Assembly: GCA_038522945.1 (NCBI GenBank)
Contig: JBCBJV010000017.1
Coordinates: forward strand, 1-64,000
Direction: 5' to 3'
DNA from: MED-G105 sp038522945
GTDB taxonomy: Bacteria; Pseudomonadota; Alphaproteobacteria; Caulobacterales; Parvularculaceae
DNA: 64,000 bases
Positions 34,809 through 43,020 of this stretch are shown here, piece by piece. Position 1 is the first letter of the stretch; every line of letters starts with the position of its first letter. A model generated the notes under the pieces. It was given only the letters and a program-made list of their open reading frames with translations, was not told the DNA's origin and did no database searches. Both the position numbers and the translations under genes were made by a program.

Positions 34809-35531
34809 TTACTCTGCAAGCCGCTGCAGGCCATCCATGTTCGAAATAATGAGCCCCGGATACTCTCGCCGGGCCAGACCATCTTGAATGATTTGGGCAA
34901 TTGACTGTGCAGCGACTGTTTCACCGACCTCTGCGGCATCAGCGAGTTCACGGTGTTTTGGCATGCGCTCAATCTTCCATAAGCCGTCGACGGGATCGCG
35001 CTGTACAATTTCCAGAAGCCTTGCAAAAACCCGCCGTTCGGGGCTTGCGTCCTGCTCAATTCGCTGGCCTTGGCTCGTTGCCAGTGTCTTGGCAAAGTGG
35101 GCCATTAAGGCTTTGGTCAAACTCGGCCGCTGACCGACAAGATGTCGGAACGCATCAGCATCAACACCAATAACAGTGAGGCGTCGGTCCGCCAGCAAAG
35201 TGAGCCGCTCAAACTCCGAGTCTTCGATCTCAGCCACTGCAAACGGTAGAGCAAAGACGTCACCCTTGCGGTATTGATCAAAAAGCATCGCACCGGTTTC
35301 TTCATCAAGACGGCTAACACTCAGCGTGCCGTCTTCGATGATGTAGAACTCCGATCCGTCAAACTGGCCCAAGGAGAAGATTGTCTCGCCTTTTTCGTAG
35401 GCGCGGCGATCGGCAATCTCTGCGACGGCCTCCAGAACCGGGGCTTGCAGCTCGCTAAAGGGAGCGGCAATAGCAATGTCGGCTTTGGTCACAGAATTGG
35501 TCGGCTCGGCCAGTGCGTGGGTCGCGGTCAT
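34809..35531 (-). CDS. Crp/Fnr-family transcription regulator
   Basis: 240 residues from the ATG at 35531 with AAAGGAG 8 nt upstream. A cyclic-nucleotide-binding-type domain (residues 20-135, GETIFSLGQFDGSEFYIIEDG) is followed by a C-terminal winged helix with ELADAAEVGETVAAQSIAQII as the recognition region. There are no cysteines for an Fnr iron-sulfur cluster, so cAMP, a ligand or protein contacts may control it. The stop overlaps an inverted GTAAA-N7-TTTAC sequence (34796-34812). Its place beside flp suggests control of pilus or adhesion genes; that is inference from position. Confidence 0.85.
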   Translation of the reverse strand: MTATHALAEPTNSVTKADIAIAAPFSELQAPVLEAVAEIADRRAYEKGETIFSLGQFDGSEFYIIEDGTLSVSRLDEETGAMLFDQYRKGDVFALPFAVAEIEDSEFERLTLLADRRLTVIGVDADAFRHLVGQRPSLTKALMAHFAKTLATSQGQRIEQDASPERRVFARLLEIVQRDPVDGLWKIERMPKHRELADAAEVGETVAAQSIAQIIQDGLARREYPGLIISNMDGLQRLAE

Positions 35532-35728
35532 GGGAGAGGCTCCTTTGCCGCTCCATAAACTCAGACAGGCTTTAAGGGTCAGTAAAACCTCCAATTTTAT
35601 CAATTCAGGAGGGCGCTGATTTCGGCTGGAGATCGGGCAAGATCGATCGCAGCTGATCTTGGACGTTAAGGCTTCTTTGACCGGTCAACGCTAATCTCAG
35701 AAGCAAATAACCTCAAAAGGTAAGTACC

Positions 35729-36178
35729 ATGAATAAAAACATCGCAACCCTCGGACTAGCATTGACGATGATTGCCGCACCGGCAAGCGCTCAGGAAGTC
35801 TGGATCACGATGGACTATGTGGAGCCTTACAAATTGAAGGCTGAGGCCTCCAAGATCATCGTGGGCAACCCCGGGATCGCCGACATCCAGGTACAGGACC
35901 CTTCGAATGTCTTGCTCTTTGCGAAGTCGCCAGGAACAACGAACGTTTTTGTCCTGGATGAGTCCGGAGAGCGCATACAGAATATTGTGGTTCGCGTGCG
36001 CGCTCTCAGCGATAATGTTCTTACCATTCAACGTGGCAGCCTGCGCACCACCTATAACTGCATGAGCGTCTGCGAAGAGACCGTCACCATTGGTGATAAC
36101 CAGGAAACTTTTGGCCGCGTTTCCACGCAGATCCAGCAGAAATTCCAGCAAGCAGCTGTCGGCAACGAAGGCAACTAA
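35729..36178 (+). CDS. stand-alone RcpA/CpaC N-terminal-domain protein
   Basis: 149 residues with a signal peptide (MNKNIATLGLALTMIAAPASA). The mature part resembles the N-terminal domain of CpaC secretins: KASKIIVGNPGIADIQVQDP-type sequence and VLLFAKSPGTTNVFVLDE, which matches the CpaC segment in this window. There is no secretin domain. A C-x3-C pair (NCMSVC) could form a disulfide. The gene lies opposite the Crp-type regulator, at the edge of the tad locus, so it may be a periplasmic adaptor for the pilus. An intrinsic terminator follows. No function is established. Confidence 0.75.
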   Translation: MNKNIATLGLALTMIAAPASAQEVWITMDYVEPYKLKAEASKIIVGNPGIADIQVQDPSNVLLFAKSPGTTNVFVLDESGERIQNIVVRVRALSDNVLTIQRGSLRTTYNCMSVCEETVTIGDNQETFGRVSTQIQQKFQQAAVGNEGN

Positions 36179-36220
36179 TGCCCACCGCCGCACCTTACTG
36201 CGACAGAATCTGAACAATTG

Positions 36221-36246
36221 GGCTCGGTTTCGCCGAGCCTTTTTTT
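36221..36246 (+). terminator. intrinsic terminator
   Basis: Seven-bp stem GGCTCGG / CCGAGCC with a TTTCG loop followed by seven T residues. It ends the plus-strand CpaC N-domain gene 40 nt past the stop. The T-run touches the stop codon of the converging ligase-like gene at 36246. Confidence 0.9.
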
Positions 36247-37418
36247 CATGAGGCGTCGGTTTTTTCCGATCGACCAAAATTATAAATACGCGGGCGTTCA
36301 TGGGGTTGGAGCTTTGCCCGGCACCACTGATCAATACTACGAGCAAGGCTCTCAGTCGGCGACTTACCGCGCTCCAGCGTTATGTCCGCGATGAGACGAT
36401 TATATCCGGTTGAGTTTTCGCCGGAACGAATTTCACAAGCTTCAATATCCTCATGCTCGCTAATGATCCGACCAACCCGCTCGGGAAACACATTGATGGC
36501 CCCAACCTGAACCGCACCATCCCGGCGGGGCCCTAAGCGAAACGTCCGATCACTGATCCATTCCAGCTCATCCATGGGTGTGACATTCTTTGTTTCGCCG
36601 GAAGGCATGGTGCGCACCAGCTGGTCATTGGTCCGCGCGAGAAACTCAAACAAGACGAACGGATCGTTTGGCGAGTCTCGCCACGCGATGAGCCCACTCT
36701 CTGTTGATCCGTATAACTCTCTTTGCGCAGCAAAACCTGCTTTTCTTAGCGCACTTGCCAACTCAACCGTCATCGCCTCCCCAAAAACGACACCAACTGC
36801 ATTGTCCGGCGCCTTTAGCCCTTCGCGCAGCAGGAATCGCCATTGGGTAGGCGTTGCAACAACTGCGTCCCCGAACGCCAAGCTTTCGGTCAAATCGCTG
36901 GGCTGTTTCGCGCGCGCGTCAATGGCATCAATGCGCTGGAGATTAGGGGTCAAGATCGACAAAACGAACCCCGTTAGGGAATGCGGCGCAACCAGCGAGA
37001 TCAATCGCCGGCGTCCGTAAAGGAGATTGGCGATCGCGCCCGCTTCGGCGAATACCGCGTCGGCCCTGTGTTCACAGAATTCGCTGCGGCTGTCGCGGCC
37101 GGCGGGAGTAAACCGAAAACGCTTCAAATTGAGCGTCAAGACACCGTCGATATGGTCACCCCAATTCCGGATCGAGACATCCGGCGCGTAGTCAAGCTCT
37201 GCATGATCAAAACCGAAAAAGGCAGCGACTCGTTCCGCGCACGCCTCAATTTCATTATCGTTGAGCCGCAGTTTCCCTTCCCGAACCGGCTCATCGGGGG
37301 AAAGGCTCGCTGCGGTGACATAGTCGATGTGCCGACGAAACCGGGAGGCCAGTTCATCGGCAATCAACGCACCCGTGACGGCAGCAATCTGCTCAGATCG
37401 AAGCTGAAACGCTTTCAC
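36246..37418 (-). CDS. compact adenylate-forming enzyme, PYP-type 4-coumarate:CoA ligase-like
   Basis: 390 residues from a GTG preceded by GGAAAGG at 6 nt. It resembles the short CoA ligases that activate the photoactive yellow protein chromophore (about 386 residues): SLVAPHSLTGFVLSILTP at 141-158, the YGSTESG motif at 236-242 and GAVQVGAINVFPERV at 301-315. The usual P-loop (TSGSTGxPK) is degenerate: residues 103-112 read FTPAGRDSRS. The last residues are SEKTDAS and lack a clear A10 motif. It is the last gene of the pab-like operon, 31 nt after pabC. Activation of an aromatic acid is inferred; the substrate is unknown and activity may be impaired. Confidence 0.65.
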   Translation of the reverse strand: MKAFQLRSEQIAAVTGALIADELASRFRRHIDYVTAASLSPDEPVREGKLRLNDNEIEACAERVAAFFGFDHAELDYAPDVSIRNWGDHIDGVLTLNLKRFRFTPAGRDSRSEFCEHRADAVFAEAGAIANLLYGRRRLISLVAPHSLTGFVLSILTPNLQRIDAIDARAKQPSDLTESLAFGDAVVATPTQWRFLLREGLKAPDNAVGVVFGEAMTVELASALRKAGFAAQRELYGSTESGLIAWRDSPNDPFVLFEFLARTNDQLVRTMPSGETKNVTPMDELEWISDRTFRLGPRRDGAVQVGAINVFPERVGRIISEHEDIEACEIRSGENSTGYNRLIADITLERGKSPTESLARSIDQWCRAKLQPHERPRIYNFGRSEKTDAS

Positions 37419-37449
37419 ACACTACCTTTCCGATACCTTGAAACCACTT

Positions 37450-38343
37450 TTATCCGCCCACTCTGACAAGTTCAGTCTTCACCAATTCCGCAAAAACCGA
37501 CACCATTTTCTCGTACTGGCTTTCCTGCTTGCTGGTGCGCGTTTGCGCTACCTGAGCTGACTTACTTGGTTGGCCCGACTGGCTCGACGGCATAAGGAGC
37601 GCCCCTTTCGCGATGCCCAGGAGGCTGTTGGAAAAACAAATCATACCCGATGACAAGCTTTCAAGACCTATCTCGTCTTCTCTTATCTCCAGGCGTTCAT
37701 CCTCCAACAGGCACGCGCGAACAGTTCCAGGCAGGGGCCCTGCCGATAAGGGCGGCGTCACAATCGTTCCGTCCGGCTGGATCATAAAAACATTTGCACA
37801 AGTTGAGGATACGATTTGATCGTCTGTGTTCACAATGAGTGCATCATCGGCACCCGCCAGACGAGCGGCATGTCCGCCCATTGTATGGACGGGATAAAAC
37901 CCCGGATACTTAAACCCCCACGCAGCACGTGGAGGGAGCTTATCGTCTGTATAGACAATAAAGCTCCTTTGGGGTTTTTCCGTTACGCCTTGCGCCGGTG
38001 CCATGGTGAGCACAACACTCGCGGTTTCCTGCAAAGGGGGTGCAACTCCCCGCGGAGCAACACCTCGGGACACAGTCAAACGCAATGACGCGTACTCAGT
38101 AGGACCAGCATCCTCAATCAGGCTGTGTGCTGCCGACCAGAGGTGCTCAGCACTCGGTGACTTGGCAAATTTAAATTTTTCCAATCCCCTTCGGAGGCGG
38201 GCCATGTGACGAGGCCAGAACAAGGGTACCCCCGCCTCAATCCTGATTGTCTCAAAGACACTATCACCCAAGGTAAAACCGCGATCGGTCACCTTTACCG
38301 CACCGTCGCCTCTATAGATTTGACCATTTATCCACTGGATCAT
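37450..38343 (-). CDS. PabC-like class IV aminotransferase (aminodeoxychorismate lyase?)
   Basis: 297 residues; its ATG overlaps the pabA stop as ATGA. Fold-type IV features: RGFTLGDSVFETIR and AWGFKYPGFY with Lys145, the expected PLP-binding lysine. The family normally has VxEGxxxN, where the Glu holds the PLP ring nitrogen; here residues 178-184 are VSSTCAN and the Glu is Ser. The usual C-terminus is followed by about 40 Ser/Gln-rich residues (SSQSGQPSKSAQVAQ). In E. coli PabC turns aminodeoxychorismate into PABA. The lost Glu makes a changed or lost activity plausible; the assignment rests on position next to pabA/pabB. Confidence 0.7.
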   Translation of the reverse strand: MIQWINGQIYRGDGAVKVTDRGFTLGDSVFETIRIEAGVPLFWPRHMARLRRGLEKFKFAKSPSAEHLWSAAHSLIEDAGPTEYASLRLTVSRGVAPRGVAPPLQETASVVLTMAPAQGVTEKPQRSFIVYTDDKLPPRAAWGFKYPGFYPVHTMGGHAARLAGADDALIVNTDDQIVSSTCANVFMIQPDGTIVTPPLSAGPLPGTVRACLLEDERLEIREDEIGLESLSSGMICFSNSLLGIAKGALLMPSSQSGQPSKSAQVAQTRTSKQESQYEKMVSVFAELVKTELVRVGG

Positions 38344-38909
38344 CGCGCGGGCACCCGTAGAAAATTTTCGATCATGGTACGCCCCATTGGAGTCAAAAGT
38401 GATTCTGGATGGAATTGCATGCCGAACCAGGGCCTCTTTTGATGGCAAACTGACATGACCTCGCCTTCGTCACAGTACCCTGTAACGACTATTTCATCAG
38501 CTCCCGTAACATCTGCAATGAGAGAATGGTAGCGTCCGACCGGTGTTGGTGATGGCACATCCTTGAGAATGCCTGTCCCGTCGTGGAGGAAAGGTGTTGC
38601 CTCCCCGTGGAGGGGCCTGCGTGCACGGACCGTCTTCCCACCAAGGGCCTCCACCAAACACTGATGGCCGAGGCACACCCCTAAGAGAGGCATCCCTGGC
38701 GGCAGAGCCGCGATCAGGGGAAGGCATAATCCTGCCTCCTCGGGCGCGTTAGGCCCTGGCGAGATGATCACATGGCTCGCTTTTTCCATCTGCACCTTGA
38801 TTAAATCCGCCTGGTCGTGGCGCACAACGCTTACCTCACCTCCAGCCTCGCGGACATAACGCGCCAGATTGTGAACGAAGGAATCATAGTTATCGACAAT
38901 GAGGATCAC
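38340..38909 (-). CDS. pabA: glutamine amidotransferase subunit of aminodeoxychorismate/anthranilate synthase
   Basis: 189 residues. Class I GATase: the nucleophile Cys79 is in LLGVCLGHQ, the oxyanion PGPNAPEEAG is at 51-60, and the His167-Glu169 pair is in QFHPES. It gives ammonia from glutamine to its partner PabB. pabB stops and pabA starts overlap by 4 nt (ATGA), and the same holds for pabA to pabC. It is called PabA rather than TrpG because the neighbour has the PIKGT motif of PabB; without experiment TrpG remains possible. Confidence 0.85.
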   Translation of the reverse strand: MILIVDNYDSFVHNLARYVREAGGEVSVVRHDQADLIKVQMEKASHVIISPGPNAPEEAGLCLPLIAALPPGMPLLGVCLGHQCLVEALGGKTVRARRPLHGEATPFLHDGTGILKDVPSPTPVGRYHSLIADVTGADEIVVTGYCDEGEVMSVCHQKRPWFGMQFHPESLLTPMGRTMIENFLRVPAR

Positions 38910-40330
38910 GCAAGCCTGCCTTCCTCGGTCAACGATATACCAAGAGCATCCAAGAGCGCCTTCGCCTTGTTGAGCGTTTCTGTGTATTCATCCACTGGAT
39001 CAGACCGCAATGTAATGCCGCCGCCCACCGCATAACTTAGATGGTTTTTGCTTGGGTTATAAATTGCGGTGCGGATCGCGACAGAAAAGTCTGCCCCCCC
39101 ACTATCATCGAAGTAACCAATCGCCCCGCAATAGGGGCCGCGCCCTTCTTCTTCCACAGCCCCAATCAACTTCATAGCTTCAATCTTCGGGGCTCCGGTA
39201 ATAGATCCGCACGGGAACATCATCTTAAAGGCGCCAACAGTGGAGACATCATCGCGAATCTCACCGCTAATACGAGAGACAAGATGATGTACATGGGAGA
39301 GAGATCTTACCTCACAGATAAAATCTTCATTGAGTGTTCCGTCACGACAAAACCGGGAAAGATCATTACGCGTCAGATCAGCGATCATGACATTCTCCGC
39401 GCGGTCCTTGGGGTCATTGCGCAATTCATCGATCATTTTGCTGTCTGCTGACGGATCACTGAGACGCGGGCGGGTCCCCTTAATGGGATCAGCCAAAATT
39501 CTTCGTTTCTTGGTATCAGCAGTGATTTTGAAAAAACGCTCCGGGGAGTTGGAGATGACGGTTCCGCCAAGAAAACTCAAAAAAGCCCCGTAATTCGCGG
39601 TCCCGGGCTGAAGAAGGTCCATGGCTAGGGCAAAAGGATCAAATTTTTCAGGGCACTGAAATTGAAGACGGTGGGAGATATTTGCCTGGAAAACAGCGCC
39701 CCGGCGAATGGCCTCCTGAATCCCTCGAATACTTTCTTGGTGTACACACTTTTTTCTTGTTGAACCGATAAACGCCACCGACTTGGGCACGTAAACTGGA
39801 GGAATAGCCCGCTTCCTTTCGGCGGACCCAATTTCTACAAGATCAGATAACTTGCTCTGCAATGCGCTCTTGTCAGGCGCCAAAACAAAGGCACGCTGAT
39901 CAGGATGATAGAATGCAATGCATCCAGCGAAACGGCCGAGTGCCATATCCGGCAACGGATAGAGGGTCTCCGGCCCCTCGCCTTTAGGCTCAAGCGCACC
40001 GCCAACTTCATATCCAACAAAACCAACGAACCCGCTGGCAAAAGGAAATTGCAGGCCATCAAACTCGACCGGCGCCCTCGCCTCAGCCGCCAGCGATGTT
40101 TCGATGCGATCAAACGCCCGGTATACGCAAGTGCCGCCAAATCGATCAGCGCGGCTCGCAGCGCAGTACCCTTCAATGCGCTCATCGGGCCAGGCAAGCA
40201 AAAACGACCAGTCCCGTTCTTCCGCGCGACGGCCGCCGTTCAACAAAAACCCGTAGGGTTGAGACGCGATTGGCCGAAAGCAATCCTCGGGCTCACACCA
40301 CTGAACTTCGCGTACTATTAGGTCAGCCAT
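38906..40330 (-). CDS. pabB: aminodeoxychorismate synthase component I
   Basis: 474 residues from the ATG at 40330; a GTG seven codons upstream is an alternative. The chorismate-binding fold is shown by DPIKGTRPR (281-289), the Lys-containing motif that marks PabB rather than anthranilate synthase TrpE, which has PIAGT. Further conserved parts are DLTRNDLSRFC, VHHLVSRISGEI and MFPCGSITGAPKI. It converts chorismate plus ammonia to 4-amino-4-deoxychorismate. The operon runs pabB, pabA, pabC-like, ligase-like. The gene is divergent from the AI-2E permease at 40475. Confidence 0.88.
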   Translation of the reverse strand: MADLIVREVQWCEPEDCFRPIASQPYGFLLNGGRRAEERDWSFLLAWPDERIEGYCAASRADRFGGTCVYRAFDRIETSLAAEARAPVEFDGLQFPFASGFVGFVGYEVGGALEPKGEGPETLYPLPDMALGRFAGCIAFYHPDQRAFVLAPDKSALQSKLSDLVEIGSAERKRAIPPVYVPKSVAFIGSTRKKCVHQESIRGIQEAIRRGAVFQANISHRLQFQCPEKFDPFALAMDLLQPGTANYGAFLSFLGGTVISNSPERFFKITADTKKRRILADPIKGTRPRLSDPSADSKMIDELRNDPKDRAENVMIADLTRNDLSRFCRDGTLNEDFICEVRSLSHVHHLVSRISGEIRDDVSTVGAFKMMFPCGSITGAPKIEAMKLIGAVEEEGRGPYCGAIGYFDDSGGADFSVAIRTAIYNPSKNHLSYAVGGGITLRSDPVDEYTETLNKAKALLDALGISLTEEGRLA

Positions 40331-40474
40331 TCCACGCCATGACTTCGTCACTTACCTCATCCCGAGCGCCTCACCCCTGCAAGCTGGCTGTATTCGACAA
40401 ATCAAGCTATGCCGCGGACACTCCTGGCATTGATCAGGTACATGTCACCGCACAGAATTTAAAGGCTTGATCAT

Positions 40475-41689
40475 ATGGTCTGGGGATCTTCCTCATCACT
40501 CACACCCGTTCATTTGATCGGCACACCCCGCCTCTTTTTTGGCCTCGGGGTTGCGATCATGATTGCGTTTATCGCCTATGTCGGGCGCGGTGTCCTGATC
40601 CCGCTGATTGTGGCTGGGTTCTTGAGCTTTCTTATGTTCACCCTGAAGCAGACGATCAAGTCTGGTCCTGTGGTTGGCAAAGTCCTGCCGGACTGGCTCT
40701 GTTACATCTTCGCCTTTGCACTGATCATTACCGGCTTTGTGTTCTTTATCGAGATTATCCGCAATAATGTCGAAGCACTAGTCTCAGCATGGCCGCAATA
40801 TGAAGAACGGCTAAGAGCGATCACCCGAACAGGCATCGCGTTTCTGGAAGGCTTGGGATATGTGCCGGAAGACTTTGTTGGCGGCGTTGAAGAACTGCGC
40901 ACTCGGGCACTCGGCATGGTCAATCCAATCCTCAGTGAACTTGGCTCTTCAGTCCGCAGTTTGACGAGTAACTCCGTCACGATTTTTCTGTATACAGTCT
41001 TTATGCTGCTTGAGCGCGGCCGGCTATTCCTGAAGATCGATTTATTGAGCCCTGAAGGGCCTCGGCGCGATGCGGTGAACGAGACCATCCGCGAAATTGC
41101 TACGATGGTTCGCCAATATATCACCATGAAGTCTGTGACGAACTTGATTACAGCAGTCATCAGCTATGTCATTATGACCGGCATCGGGATTGATTTTGCC
41201 GGCTTCTGGGCCTTGTTGATCTTTCTACTGAACTTCATTCCAATCATCGGCGCTGTCAGCGCAATCACCTTGCCGGTTCTTCTGGCCCTTGTTCAGCCGG
41301 AAGGCGGCGGAGTGAAGACTGCAGTCTTGACGTTGACGCTCCTTGTCGGCGCTGAGCAGACCATGAGTTCAGGCATCGAACCGCGGCTCATTGGCAAAAG
41401 CCTAAATCTGAGCCCGCTTGTCATCCTCGTTTCGCTTGCCGTTTGGGGCTCACTGTGGGGCTTTGCCGGGATGTTGCTCGCGGTTCCCATGACGGTCACC
41501 GTGATGATCATTCTCACCCAGTTCCAGACGACGAGACCGATCGCGATCATGTTGTCCGACACTGGCAAGATTGCTGATATCAGGCATGCATCTTTGTCCG
41601 AGTACACCGGTCGGGAATTGTCGGCGGAAGTTGCCCCCGAATTGACCAAGTCAACCAAGGGGCAACAGCCTAGTGCTTCAGGTGAGTGA
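40475..41689 (+). CDS. AI-2E family transporter (PerM-like permease)
   Basis: 404 residues with about eight hydrophobic helices. The N-terminal paired helices (FGLGVAIMIAFIAYVG, VLIPLIVAGFLSFLMF), a long loop, and the C-terminal FLLNFIPIIGAVSAITLPVLLAL with VGAEQTMSSGIEPRLIGKSLNLSPL are typical of the AI-2E/PerM family. Members export small molecules or act as sodium-proton antiporters; a link to autoinducer-2 applies only to some. A polar tail of about 40 residues ends the protein. It is divergent from pabB. A 31-residue reading frame overlaps its 3' end on the other strand. Confidence 0.9.
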   Translation: MVWGSSSSLTPVHLIGTPRLFFGLGVAIMIAFIAYVGRGVLIPLIVAGFLSFLMFTLKQTIKSGPVVGKVLPDWLCYIFAFALIITGFVFFIEIIRNNVEALVSAWPQYEERLRAITRTGIAFLEGLGYVPEDFVGGVEELRTRALGMVNPILSELGSSVRSLTSNSVTIFLYTVFMLLERGRLFLKIDLLSPEGPRRDAVNETIREIATMVRQYITMKSVTNLITAVISYVIMTGIGIDFAGFWALLIFLLNFIPIIGAVSAITLPVLLALVQPEGGGVKTAVLTLTLLVGAEQTMSSGIEPRLIGKSLNLSPLVILVSLAVWGSLWGFAGMLLAVPMTVTVMIILTQFQTTRPIAIMLSDTGKIADIRHASLSEYTGRELSAEVAPELTKSTKGQQPSASGE

Positions 41690-41765
41690 TAACGCCGCTC
41701 AACCCAATGATGCTGACCAATCCAACAAACCCGACCAGCGTTCCCGTGATTACTTCTAATCCCAT
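41670..41765 (-). CDS. 31-residue single-helix membrane peptide
   Basis: The ATG at 41765 has AGGAGA 7 nt upstream in a clean spacing. The peptide is MGLEVITGTLVGFVGLVS then IIGLSGVITHLKH: one hydrophobic helix with a short basic end. It overlaps the last 20 nt of the AI-2E permease gene in antisense. No family is recognised; it may be a membrane-associated small protein. The strong ribosome-binding site and the composition support translation. Confidence 0.6.
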   Translation of the reverse strand: MGLEVITGTLVGFVGLVSIIGLSGVITHLKH

Positions 41766-41974
41766 GGCTCTCTCTCCTTAGCCGTTAGGGGTCTCTCTCC
41801 ACGGGATTGATGCTCGTTAAGGATTGGCGCGAGGGCCGCGCCAAATCTTGGCCAATAAAAGGAATCTTTCCGCATTTTGGGCAAGCCAAAGGCGGATCGG
41901 GCAGGAATGTGGCGCGATGATCAGCGGGAATGGTATTAGCACAGGGCGCTAGCGCCGGGTTTTAGGACCGTCCA

Positions 41975-42865
41975 CTACAAGAGCGATTTAAAAATATCAG
42001 CAAATTCAGTGACTTCCTCGGAACGACCGGATCCTTTGCGCCAAACAAACCCAAGACGACGGGCGGGCCCAGGATCGGCGAGAGGACGGGTTTCGATCCC
42101 TGCCGTCGCGGCAAATCCAGCATCGACAGCCAGCTTTGGCAGCAAAGTCACGCCCAGACCGGATACAACCATTTGAGCCAGCGTGAAGAGGCTTGTCGCG
42201 GCGTAGCCCGCCATTCGGTTATCCTGGAGACGACAAGCGTCCATAGCGTGTTCTCGCAGGCAATGACCATCTTCGAGCAAGAGCAGTGGCAAGGCGCGCA
42301 GCTCACTTAAAGTAATCGCGTCGGCCTCAAGCGATGGATGCCCAGGTGGAGCCGCAAAAAAGAAAGGATCATCGCCAATTTCAAGAATTTCCGTATCAGG
42401 AATATCATAGGGAAACGCAAGGAGCGCAGCATCCAGCTGGCCTGCTTCCAGGCGCTCCACCAGGTTTTCCGTGAGGTCCTCCCGCAGGAAAAGAGATAAA
42501 TCCGGGAAGCGTTCGCGAAGAATTGGCGTTGCCTTGGGCAGCAAGAATGGCGCGATTGTCGGGATCACGCCCAAGTGAAAGGGCCCTTCCAGGGGCCGTC
42601 GATCTGCAGCGGCGCGGGCCATGTCTTCCACGCTGGCAAGGATCGGTGCGGCCCGCCGCGCCACATCTTCGCCGGCTGCGGTCAGAGCAAACCGTTTGGT
42701 CGTCCGATCGACTAGTTGCGCCTGGAGGACATTCTCTAACTCTTTGATTGCGGCCGACAAAGTAGACTGAGAAACGAGGCAATCATCGGCCGCCTTGGAA
42801 AAAGATTCCCGGCGCACAAGGGCAAGAAAAAACTGAAGTTGGCGCAGCGTTGGAAGGGCAATCAT
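41975..42865 (-). CDS. oxyR: LysR-family peroxide sensor OxyR
   Basis: 296 residues. An N-terminal LysR helix-turn-helix (SFSKAADDCLVSQSTLSAAIKELE) and a substrate-binding domain. The two redox cysteines of E. coli OxyR are kept: LLEDGHCLREHAMDACRLQ gives Cys202 and Cys211, which form a disulfide on peroxide. It is divergent from ahpC with a 155-nt gap, the usual arrangement for OxyR control of ahpC. A further Cys29 sits in the HTH. It should activate ahpC-ahpD; this is inference from gene order and cysteines. Confidence 0.92.
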   Translation of the reverse strand: MIALPTLRQLQFFLALVRRESFSKAADDCLVSQSTLSAAIKELENVLQAQLVDRTTKRFALTAAGEDVARRAAPILASVEDMARAAADRRPLEGPFHLGVIPTIAPFLLPKATPILRERFPDLSLFLREDLTENLVERLEAGQLDAALLAFPYDIPDTEILEIGDDPFFFAAPPGHPSLEADAITLSELRALPLLLLEDGHCLREHAMDACRLQDNRMAGYAATSLFTLAQMVVSGLGVTLLPKLAVDAGFAATAGIETRPLADPGPARRLGFVWRKGSGRSEEVTEFADIFKSLL

Positions 42866-42921
42866 CGGCGGGCGGGTTCCTGCTTAGGTGTCATATCGGA
42901 AAATTCGATATTTTTGTCCGC

Positions 42922-42927
42922 TATAAT
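42922..42927 (+). promoter_or_regulatory. -10 element (TATAAT) of ahpC
   Basis: TATAAT lies 94 nt upstream of the ahpC ATG. The -35 position reads GAAAAT and is weak, as expected for a promoter that needs an activator. The region between oxyR and ahpC is AT-rich around 42890-42960, where OxyR would bind. The start of transcription is not otherwise shown. Confidence 0.45.
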
Positions 42928-43020
42928 CTATTTGCCAAATTTGCAAGTATCTCTATCTGTAGCGTTGCTCGCGGTCAGTGGCCGCATTCGAACGAACAGA
43001 TTTATTCAGGAGACCTCCCT

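Noticed and set aside
40475..41689. Quorum-sensing autoinducer-2 exporter
   Set aside because: AI-2E is only a family name; no luxS or receptor genes are in the window and other roles are known.
42850..43020. N-terminal extension of ahpC
   Set aside because: It covers the promoter region with TATAAT; AhpC homologues begin near MLGVGDKLP and AGGAG lies before that ATG.
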